Assembly: GCA_022393335.1 (NCBI GenBank)
Contig: JAJEKB010021677.1
Coordinates: forward strand, 156,063 to 220,062
Source of the DNA: Macrotrachela quadricornifera
Taxonomy: Eukaryota > Rotifera > Eurotatoria > Philodinida > Philodinidae
Direction: 5' to 3'
DNA: 64,000 bases
Shown piece by piece: positions 1 through 9,894 of the stretch. The notes beneath the pieces were generated by a model, which worked only from the letters and a program-made list of their open reading frames with translations, did not search any database and was not told the origin of the DNA. The translations under genes were made by a program, and so were the position numbers. The first letter of the stretch is position 1. Every line of letters starts with the position of its first letter.

Positions 1-314
1 CTCGTGATCAGTCTCTTTTCTTTGGTCTTTTTCCTTTCCATTTTATTCATCGTTATTATTTGTGGTGTTTATTGATTCTCATCAATTCCCAAAACGAGAA
101 CCTCACAATAAAAATATTTATTTTTTTCGGACAGTTACATCGTGAGTTTGAATATGAAAGTATACGTTCTTTACGTGTTGATATTGATTTAGTTAAATTA
201 GCTTCAAGTCTTGAACGAATTAATTGATAAATAAGAGCAGATTTTGTTAATGCAGGTGTGAAATTTGATCTATCTAAAGAATAATTAAATTCTGTTGGTA
301 TTAATGATGAATAT
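1..314 (-). pseudogene. Partial duplicate of the last exon and 3' flank of the TTLL10-like gene
   Basis: This stretch matches 2601-2951 almost base for base: the 3' flank first, then the terminal coding exon of the tubulin-ligase-like gene. About 60 bp of 3' UTR present in the intact copy is missing here. The codon corresponding to the real TGA stop reads CGA on the minus strand, so the frame is open into the former UTR. Homology stops abruptly at about 314, inside the exon, and upstream exons are not found next to it. It is a non-functional gene fragment that may extend left of the window. Confidence 0.8.
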
Positions 315-1003
315 CAAAGTTGCTATGCAATATCAGCATGTATATCTAAGCTGTTCTTCTTCTTTTGTCTTGTTAATATCAGACTACAAATGTCAGAATA
401 ATGATCTACACTTATGTTCTTCTTGAAAACTTCATAAAGCACAACATATATAAATTTCAAAAGAAGGGAGGTACGATTGCACCCTCCGCACTTCCTCTAC
501 ATCCATCTCTGAAATAATCTCGTAATTAATCTTTTATCAATGATAAGACGAAATTTTATTATATTATTAATCCATGGAAATGAGTAGACAAGTCATTAGT
601 AAATTTTTTCGCTAGTTATGACTTTCTCATTTTCAAATTCTATTCAATATTTAGGAAAAATACTGTGAAAATATTGGTTAATCAAGTTAAACGTTCAGTT
701 AACGAACTCAATAATTTAAATTATTCCTAAATTTATTTAAAAAAATACATACATGTGCACTGTTCTTCTCACATACAAGAATACACATTGAGGTGAATTA
801 GTTTAGTTTTTTCTTATTCAAATTAAACTTCAATTGATATTTGACGAATGTATGCAATATATTTAACAATAAAGCAAATATTGTTATGGTTCTCTTTATT
901 TCTTTTTTAAAGAATGAACATATAACGATAAAAATAATACGCTTGGTTATACAGATAAAATGATAAGAAAAAAATGAAAAAGTTTTTGAAATATTAAAGT
1001 GAT
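315..1003. other. Intergenic, no gene seen
   Basis: AT-rich spacer between the duplicated TTLL exon fragment and the end of the calcium-sensor gene. I see no long frame, no splice-bounded exon and no clear repeat. Confidence 0.6.
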
Positions 1004-2016
1004 TTAAGCATTAGGAACAAGTAAACGACGGATGAACTAAAATAAAATTATATAATTTTTATTTGTTTTTATTTATTACAATAACTTACTGCATCATTTT
1101 TGCATCCAGCAATAAACTAGAGAAGAAAAATAAAAATAAAATGAATAGCTTTATTTTTAATTAATTTACTTCTTCTTTTGTTAATTTTTTGTTACCACTA
1201 ACATCGCAAAGGCGAATAATTTCTTCAGCACGATGTTTTGGATCACGCTCACCTACAAATAGAATTGACCTTTTTTTTTTTCTTATTTAAAAAATTTTAC
1301 CTTTACGGTCAGTTTCACCAGTAAGATCATACATAGCCTAATTAACAACAAAAAAAAAAAAGAATTTTTTTTATCATCATTAAATCAAATTCAATTAATT
1401 AACCTACAGAAATAACTTTTGCCAATTCACTTGCATCGACTAAAAAAAAGTAATAAAAGAAAAAATCAAAATATATTAATTATCAATTTACTTGTTCCAG
1501 TATCATTATAATCATACATATCAAATGCTAAAGCAAGACGATCATCAAGATCACCTGATTGTGTCACTGCAGTAGCAAGCATAAATTCATTGAAATCGAC
1601 TACAACAAAAAAAGGTTTAGTAAAAAATTTTTTTGTTTAGGATTAATCTTACTTGTTCCATTATCATCACTATCAAATGTAGAAAAAGCATATTTGCAAA
1701 AATCTTTAGCTTTACCACCTGGATAAAGTTGTTCATAAATTGCAATAAATCGATCTTTTGAAAGTTTTCCATTTGGACTAAAAATTTTCGGGTTTTTTTT
1801 TTAAAGAAAATAAATATATTTTTAAATTTACCAATCACGTAAGAAATTCGCATGCCATTCACGAATTTGTTCTTCAGTAAAACTTGTATTAGCTTTAAGC
1901 ATTTGAATAGCTTTTGGTGTAAGAATTGTACTAAAAAGAATTTCAAATAAGATAGATTATAATAGATATAAAAAAAAATATAGATTACGGATCAACTTTG
2001 GTTGACTTGCCACCCA
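1004..2016 (-). CDS. Neuronal calcium sensor (recoverin/NCS family) EF-hand protein
   Basis: Nine short exons joined by 45-80 bp GT-AG introns give a protein of about 190 residues, the usual length for the family. It starts MGGKS, an N-myristoylation signal. The first EF-hand is the degenerate CPNG type that marks NCS proteins (residues 43-46). EF-hands 2 (78-89, DSDDNGTIDFNE) and 3 (114-125, DYNDTGTIDASE) have complete Ca2+ ligands. EF-hand 4 (160-171) has Lys at the usual Gly position and may bind weakly. An apparent stop right after loop 4 (TAA at 1161-1163) lies inside an intron that begins GTAAAT. Two further small exons (ending FIAGCKNDA and FIRRLLVPNA) give the normal C-terminal helix, with the stop at 1004-1006. 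Family knowledge: such proteins switch membrane or target binding with calcium. Which subfamily (NCS-1, hippocalcin, VILIP) is not settled. Confidence 0.88.
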
Positions 2017-2772
2017 TATTTATTAAAGAAAAGATTTGAAATCTAAAAATAAATAATTAAGAAACATTTATCCATATTTCTTCCCAACAAACCTGTATTG
2101 ACGATGATGAAAATAAATAAATAGATAAAAGACTAATCACTCGTTATTTATATGGTTTGTCTTTCTTTTTCTCCTATTTTTGCTGTCTTTTTTTTATATT
2201 TTTCTCTCTTTCGTGGTCTATTTTACGGTTGAATAACTATTTCATGTAACTCAACTAAAAAATGCGGTGCAAACCTCGATTTCGATATTTTCGAATATTT
2301 ATCATTATCAAATGAAACCTAACCATAGGTTTTTGATAACAAATGATATCGGTTCGATCTCAATATTTTCTGATTTTCCGTTTTCGAGATCATCCCGATA
2401 AAAAACGACAAATTTTTAACAAAGAGCATTTGTTTTTATGAAGTTTGGTCAAAGGCAGTTGAGGTCGAAGAATTTGAATTTTTTTAATTTTATAAATGAA
2501 TAGCTTGACTGTAGTTTAGAAACACAAGCTCTACGAGAAAGAGCTGAGCGAGTCGTTACTTGTGTCCTATGTATGGTTCTAGTGATTATATACATATATA
2601 CGCGTGATATGTCTTTTTGCATTCCATTTTCTTCCTCGTTAATGTCTGTGGTGTTTATTAATTCCCAAAATGAGAATCTCACAATAAAAATCAAGCACAT
2701 TTTATTTACAAATTATATTTTATTTGAATATTAAAAAAAAAGAAAAATATTTATTTTTTTCGGACAGTTACA
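2017..2772. other. Intergenic with a dispersed repeat
   Basis: Spacer between two convergent-end minus-strand genes. The part 2395-2575 is a dispersed repeat (see separate entry) and 2601-2772 is the 3' flank shared with positions 1-130. Nothing else recognised. Confidence 0.6.
2395..2575 (+). repeat. Dispersed repeat family R1, copy 1
   Basis: Matches 16712-16905 with scattered mismatches in the same orientation. Shared blocks include CGACAAATTTTTAACAAA, AAAGGCAGTT, AATGAATAGCTTGAC and AGAGCTGAGCGAGTC. No terminal repeats or target duplication are obvious, so the class is unknown. Confidence 0.75.
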
Positions 2773-5617
2773 TCATGAGTTTGAATATGAAAGTATACGT
2801 TCTTTACTTGTTGATATTGATTTAGCTAAATTAGCTTCAAGTCTTGAACGAATTAATTGATAAATAAGAGCAGATTTTGTTAATGCAGGTGTGAAATTTG
2901 ATCTATCTAAAGAATAATTAAATTCAGTTGGTATTGATGATGAATATCGTCGCATCATATTTAATTTTCTTGAATTAGAATTTAAAAATTGATTTTGACT
3001 TGTTGTTATTATTGATGATTTTTCTTCTTGTTTTAAAGAATTACCTTAAACCAATCAAAATAATCTTAATTAATCTTAAAAAAAAAGAAAATCTAACCAA
3101 GTGTTTTTGTATGAAGAATAGCAGTTTGTCGTCTAGAAACAATGGAATTCTGATGATTGTAGATCGATGATGCAACTGTCCTGTGTCCCTATGTTTGAAG
3201 AGGCTGAATAGATTTATTTCGAATTGAAGATCTCGAAATAAGTACAAGAGTTTTTAAACCTCCAATTGCAAGACGATTTTTTTCTATTTGAGTTAAATTG
3301 TCCCATTCTTCTGCAATAACTGTACTTGGTTTTAATATTTCAAAATTTGTTCGAGCTTTTTCCAAATGATGATATTTCGTAATTAATGTATCAGTATCAG
3401 ATGATAATGAACTATTTGTTCGTAATGGTGTTACTAATGTATCATGAAGACGTTTTTGACGTTCATCATTTTGACGTATTGAATATGAAATAATTGATTT
3501 TTGAATAAGTTTTGGTGAATTTATATGATTTGATTGTGGTGAAGATTTTCGTGCATTTGGTGAAGATGATACAACACGTTTTTGTTCTAAATATGGTAAT
3601 GAACCTTTTCTTTCTAATTCATTATAAATACATTTAAAAGTTTTTAAAGATTTTAATGGAAAAATTTTTTGACTATGACGAACTTTTTCAAAACATTCAA
3701 TTGATAGTACTATTAAACAAAAATAAATAAATAAATAAATATAGAATAAAATAAAATCATACAAATAGATTCTCGAACAACCGGTGGAATAGCTTGTATA
3801 AGTGTATTTGTATTTGTTGTTAATGCTGGATTAACATTTATTTCAATTAACCAAACTTTCATATCTTCATCAATCATAAAATCATATCCATATAAACCAA
3901 AACATCCAATACGTCTTTTTAATCTCATTCGAATACTTTCAATAACATTTAACATAATACGTTGAATTATTTTCTTAATAGAAATTTTTTTTATTTATTT
4001 AAAAAAAAATAAAGTTAATAAACTTACAGGTAAAATATTAAGTACCCAATTTTGTTCGAGTTTCTTATTTGATGCAATATATTTATTAATATAATCGCTA
4101 ACAAAAATAAAAATAACATTCTTATTTTTACATTAAACTAAAACATACAAACGTAGTGACAGAAATACTTTTATTTTTAATTAAAAATGCTTGAAGAAAT
4201 TTTCTCTCTATATATAAAAAGAAATACTGAAACAACTTTTTAAATTTCTGATAAGTGACTTATCCAAGGTCATTCTGTACGTGATACCGATGAACGTCAA
4301 TGTGACTTTGTTCGTGGGAAGTATACTAAAACTGAAACTCCCACCGTCTGTCAAAGAATGAATGTAATAGGGCATCGTTCTATGCAGAAAGGAAATTTTC
4401 TTTAAGCTTTTTTTTTTAATAAAAAATAAAAGTAGCTCTAACACTACTTTTAATATTATCTGAATGATTATAAATACTTGAATTGTTCCATAGTCCATGC
4501 TGTTTCTTCTTTATGTTGATAATACATCGGATCTTTTTTTTGTATATACTAATTTTATAAACATTAAATTGAACTAATTTTTAAAAGAATTCTCTAGAAA
4601 CCTGATTAGTAAGATGTGTAAGAAGATTTTCATCATTATTGTCAAAATCAAACATTGAAAGTCTAATATAACCTGAATGATAAAAAATAATAAGTGGTTT
4701 AACACTTGAAATAAGCATATAGCATCGAATATCAAATTTTTTTCCATTAATTAATAATGGATTCATAATATAACTATATAGAAATAAAAGAAAAAATATT
4801 TAATTTATACAAAAAAATAAATAATAAACCGTTGAATAATTCTTTTCATTGGTTTAATTAAAATTTTTTTTCTTTGATCTAAATTATCAAGTTGAGTAAA
4901 TTTTTCTTTTAATTCATCAATATCTCGTACAAGATAAATTCCTTTTCCTAAATAAAAAAAACATTTTTTTTTTAATTTAAATCAATTATTAACCTTGATT
5001 AAGTCCACTTGGTTTACAAATCCAAACATCACCAGCTAAAATAATATAAATAATTTTTTTTTGTTTTTTTGAAAAAAATGTTTTTAAACAAACATTTATG
5101 TGTATTAAAAAAATTATCTCGATCAGTTTTTTCATCTAATTTAAATGTTTGAGGAATAAATTGATTTAAAGGTAAAAAATATGATGAACGTTTTTGCATT
5201 GCTATGGAAATTTTTTCATATGTTTGTAATGATTGATATAATTGTAATTTTGTTGTAAAATAATCTTCACCTTGAATATGATTAACTATTTGTTCACCAT
5301 CTTTAAATATATTCCAATTAATACTTTGAATACATTGTACCCATTTTATTTTAAAATCATCTGTTCTTTCATTTTCACGTTCATAACCAATTGATGTTAA
5401 AATATTTTCAATTCTATTTGAAATAAAAAAAAAAAGATTTTTTTATTAATTAAATAACTTACAATTCAGAATTATTTCCCGATCCAATATAACATTTAGC
5501 TACTGGATCATGATAAAGACCATTCTCTTTATGAGATTCAGATTTTTTAAAATGATTAATTATTCGAGTTTCATTTGATGGTTCACTTATTACCGTTAAT
5601 GAATTTTCTTCCATCAT
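2773..5617 (-). CDS. Tubulin--tyrosine ligase-like protein, TTLL10-type
   Basis: Multi-exon gene of roughly 640 residues. After a leader (MMEENSLTV...) comes a helical region and then the TTL ATP-grasp core: DVWICKPSGLNQG (nucleotide-binding loop), NPLLINGKKFDIRCYML, HLTNQ, and the metal-binding end GYDFMIDEDMKVWLIEINVNPAL. The phrase DPMYYQHKEETAWTMEQF resembles the TTLL10 insertion. Family knowledge: TTLL enzymes add glutamates or glycines to tubulin or other proteins; TTLL10 is assigned to polyglycylation, as chain elongator or inactive relative. The Ser/Arg-rich tail is low complexity. An apparent in-frame TAG near 3193 is removed by a 57-bp intron (GTACTT to ACATAG), after which the frame continues to the terminal exon. 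A splice acceptor (TTTTTTTTAG) sits just before the first ATG, suggesting a 5' UTR intron or trans-splicing. One intron (about 4108-4490) is unusually long. Confidence 0.85.
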
Positions 5618-6357
5618 ATTACTAAAAAAAATATTTACTAATTTCTATTAATATAAACAAACCAAAATTCTGTCAAAAATAATAGTTAAAAGAATGATAT
5701 AAACTAATCTAATTTATTTTTGTAAAATAAATGAACATATTAATGAAATATTTAATCATTTCTGTCATAAGAGATAAAATTTTCTATGACATGAAAGACG
5801 TCATTATTTAATAGAAAATAAAAATGAATGAAATATTTCTCTTTTAGTGTAAAGAATGAAGAAAATTGTTACTGTTTGCCTTTTTCTATGTCGGTTTCTT
5901 TGGCATCCTTTTTTGAAGAGCATACAACTGACGATCAGAGTCCTTCCCTTTTTTTTTTTCTTTTTTACTTGTTCAACAATAAAAAACATTGGTGTCATTA
6001 ACAACCAAACCTTTTCTTTTCTTTTTTTTCTTATGAATATTTAACATTAAATAAACAAAAATTAATTTACTCATTTAATTAATTTTTATTAATAAAAGAA
6101 AAAAAAATCTTTTTTTTGTGTCGTTCTTAATAATCAAATAAAAGAAAATATATGTAACAAAGATAAATGACTTTAAAATAAATGAAAGTATAAGATATAA
6201 AAATAGATTAAAAGTAAAGTAGCGTCATCTTTTGTCTAATAAATAAATATATTTCATTGGTTAAAAATATTTATCTTTGTTTAGTCAATCAAGAAACAAA
6301 ATAAAAAAAAAGACGACTAATCAATTTGATATGTAAAAACAAAATTCTTATTTAACA
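5618..6357. promoter_or_regulatory. Divergent intergenic region, TTLL10-like / Ada2
   Basis: The 0.7 kb between two divergently transcribed genes must hold both promoters. It is AT-rich with poly-T/poly-A runs. No convincing TATA box, Inr or motif pair stands out by eye. Short frames here are interrupted and unlike proteins. Confidence 0.4.
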
Positions 6358-9300
6358 ATGTCAAAATGTGATTATTGTTGTGATCGTCCATCGTCATTAA
6401 TAATCAATTGTTTAAAATGTAGTCCATCACGATCAATAAATATTTGTTTTAAATGTTCAATAAATGTAAATCAATTACGAGAACATGCTAAACAACATCC
6501 ATTATCAACCTATCAAGTAAATAAAATAAATTTAAAAAAAACCTAAATATTTCCTTTTTTTGTTTTTTCTAGTTAAATGATATGCCATTGGATGATAATT
6601 TAATGAGTGAATGGTTATGTAATGATGAAATAAATTTAATTGAAATAATTGAATCATGTGGTTTAGGTAATTGGAGTGATGTTGGTTTAAAAATGTCAAA
6701 AAATTCATTTGATTGTCAAAATCATTTTGAAGATATTTATTTATCACGTTTAACAAGTGCATATGCAATATTTTTTCAATCATTTCCTAATTTAAAACAA
6801 TTAATTGGTGAAGATAAAATAAATGAAAAAAATTTTCAATTAAATTCATTAATTTTTCCTCCAATGTTAATTGATAGTGAACAACAAAAAACATTAACAT
6901 ATATGCCACAAAGAGATGAATATGAACGAGAATATTTAAATCAAGCAGAAAATCGTTTACCTATATTAAATAATGATGAACAATTTTATCAAATTGATGA
7001 TGAACAACAACAAGATGGTTCAAGAATATTATTACATAAAGCTAAATTAACATTATTACGTTCATATGCACAAATATTAAGAAGAAGATTACAATTAAAA
7101 GATTTTATTCGAGATTATGCTATTGGATTTAATTATTCACCTGATCAAGAGTTTGAAACTAGTTTTTTTTTAAATTTTATTATTTTTAAAAGATATATTT
7201 TAGAATGGATCTTCATCAAATAAGTCGATTTCTTTCAGCGGATGAATATGAAAGACTTTTATTTAATCATCGACGTTAGTTTTTTTCATTTTTTATTATT
7301 TTACTCATATATAATAATCTTATTCCTTAACCCCCTCCCCCTTTTCGAGAACGGCTCATCAGATAATTTTGAAACTTTTAGAGATAATAGAGCGAATCTT
7401 GTAAGGCTTGCCAAAATTCAATAATACAATATTTTTCAAAACATATCCCTATGGCAATGGATGTATCTTTCCAGTTTTATTTTTGCTTTAAAGGTATATT
7501 TGAACTGTTAAAATATAACTAATGGATAGAGTGAAAAAATAAAAAAAATGAAGAAACTGAAATTTTTGGGTCTTGAAAGGGAAGGTCTCCTTAAGAATTC
7601 ATTCAATTGAGTTTTTAGAGACCTGCGAGCTCGGTTGAATGTGGATGAAGACGAAGGATAAGAACTCGAAATTTTGATGATGAATAACAATAATATCGAA
7701 AGATTGATTTTTTTTGTGTATAAAAATTTCCTAATATGTATGAATAACGAATAGATGTTATTATCATATTTGTTTTCTTCAACTTACGAGAGAAGGGTCC
7801 CAACTGTCTAATCGCTTTTGAGCCGAGACTATGTGCGTTATGTAGACCCAAATGAGTTATGAATACTCTGAAAAAAGTTCGGGCCGCTAGCCTATTGCTA
7901 CGGAGGTATTGAACTTTTACAGTATTCTTTAAAAATAAATGCCGTGGTCCCCCTCAGGGATACCAGAAAAACTGATTTTTGAATTTCGACCTGAAACTTT
8001 GAATAGAGATAGACCTCAATGAGAATAGTTTATTGTGAATGTTTTTGAGATTTTTTCATCTGCTTTTATCTTAAAATTAGAGCATCAAATCTGCCAGTTT
8101 ATAGAGACTAGCTATTCATAACTGTATCTTAGGATAGGAAGGGCGAAAATATCAGAAATAGTCACAACTCATTTGGGTCGACATAATGTGCATAGTCTCG
8201 GCTCAAAAGCGATTGGACAGTTGGGACCCTTCCCTCGTTAGCTTTATTTTTGGCATTTGAAATGACTTTTAATTATAGAAAAAAGCGAAAACAATATTCG
8301 TTGACTTCAATTCTAACATTATCTAGTTCCGTAGATCATTATAAACCGGAACTAAAGTGAAATTTAGAAATAGGTCCAGACTCGCAGGTCTCTAATAGAA
8401 ACTTTTAAAATCATATAATTTTGTAATAAAAAAATCTCAATGCGAATGGGTTATGATTCTTTCTTTTTTTTTCTGTAAAGGTATTCGAAATTTATTAGAA
8501 GAACTTGGTTGTTCAACATCATCTAATGGACATAATGAACAATCTCCATCAAGTATTAGATTTTAATTTTATTGTATGAGTTTTTAAAAAATTTTTTTTG
8601 TTTTTATTAAAAGGAAAAAGAAATTCAATAACAAATTCTGAAAAACGTCGTCGTCGTGCACCGTTAGTTAAATATAAATATAAAAAAACGAAATATTTTT
8701 ATTTAAAGATCGATAGTTGTTGATGAATTATCAGATAATGAATCAAATTTATCCTTATCATCAAGTAATCAAAGTGAAGAATTAAATTCTAGTGTAAAAC
8801 GTCGTTCAATTCGTCGTGTTTCATCATCATCAACAAATACATCATCAAAAACAACAAATATTAAAGAACCACTTTATACACGACGAAGAACTAATCAATC
8901 TGATGTTCATGTAAACAATTATTTAAACAAAAAAATTTATTTTTTTTGTAATAAAAATAATTTTAGAGTGTATCGCAACGTATGACACGTTCAACAGGAA
9001 ATATACTAACAACATCTGAGTAAACTGTTCTTGTTTAAATTTTCTTTATAATAAATAATTTTAGTATAAGTTGGGATTCATCAGATGAAGAAATTAATCA
9101 ATTAACAGATGATAATTTTCAAAATCAACAATCAAATGTTTCTTCAAGAACAAGAAGTCATACACCTCCTATTCATCATTCAGACAAAAAACAAACAGTT
9201 TATTAATATTTTTCTAACTTTTTTTTTTAAATTTAAATTTTCTTTTTTTTTTTAGAAAAATTCCCCAAATGGAAAAAAATCAATTAATCATATAAATGGT

Positions 9301-9520
9301 TCAACAAAGTAAAATAATTTATTTTTATAATAAAAATCAATAAAATAATTTTTTTTTTTTGTTTTCTAAAAGATCAAATACATTTGATCCATCTGATCAA
9401 TCAACACCAAAAATAAATCGAATGTTAACACGACATCAACTTGTTGTACAACAAACATCACCAAATAAAAAACGAAAATTAACATCAAATTCATTTGATG
9501 ATGATAGTATTAACATTTAA
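6358..9520 (+). CDS. Transcriptional adaptor Ada2 (SAGA/ADA complex)
   Basis: Begins MSKCDYCC. Residues about 4-45 form a ZZ zinc finger (C-x2-C, C-x2-C, C-x2-C, then His pairs). A SANT domain follows (WLCNDEINLIEIIESCG, GNWSDVG), then the ADA2 helical segment RRRLQLKDFIRDY and, after splicing, SRFLSADEYERLL and RRIRNLLEELG. The C-terminal half is a Ser/Asn/Arg-rich tail (KRRRRAP, SSSNQSEELNSS) spread over six small exons and ending DDDSINI. Family knowledge: Ada2 bridges Gcn5 acetyltransferase and Ada3 on chromatin. No C-terminal SWIRM domain is visible, which fits a TADA2B-like form better than TADA2A. The exon ending at 7151 joins one starting near 7204. The next intron (7271-8480, about 1.2 kb) is inflated by a nested transposable element. 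Confidence 0.85.
7616..8394. mobile_element. Outer inverted-repeat element in Ada2 intron
   Basis: A 14-bp inverted repeat, TAGAGACCTGCGAG at 7616-7629 and its complement at 8381-8394, brackets the foldback at 7787-8237. It is probably an older non-autonomous DNA element into which the foldback inserted, or the true outer ends of the same element. No open frame is present and no clear target duplication was identified. Confidence 0.5.
7787..8237. mobile_element. Foldback/MITE element FB1, copy 1
   Basis: About 72 bp at the left end (starting CGAGAGAAGGGTCCCAACTG) is repeated inverted at the right end with few mismatches; both arms contain ATCGCTTTTGAGCCGAGACT. The centre includes GGATAGGAAGGGCGAAAA. 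The sequence recurs at 30784-31350, where the arms are longer and the centre is reversed. There is no coding capacity; it is a non-autonomous element lying in an intron. Confidence 0.8.
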
Positions 9521-9894
9521 TATATAATTATTATCGTTTTTTCTCTCATTTATTAATTGTAAAATATTTTACATGAAAATAAAAATCATCTCTATTGTCA
9601 ATTTAATAGTATCGCATTTGCCCTTGTTCGTCGTGATATATAATTGTTATTGTTTACATGATTATATATTATTGATTACTATCATAAGTATGGTCTATAT
9701 TATATCACATCAAGGTCTTTTCTTTCTATATCTGATCGGTATTAATTAATATATTTATACTATCCTTAATAACAGCGAAAAAACAAGATGTTGTCCTTCA
9801 ATAAATAAGAATAATAACAAAGCGAAAAAAGAAATTTATACCTTATAAATCAAAGCATTTTTTCGAAATAAATAATATATACACATAATAAATA
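9521..9894. promoter_or_regulatory. Upstream region of the ART-TPR gene
   Basis: Spacer of 374 bp between the Ada2 stop and the ART-TPR start, both on the plus strand. It should contain the Ada2 poly-A site (several AATAAA-like sequences) and the downstream promoter. No unique element is evident. Confidence 0.4.
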
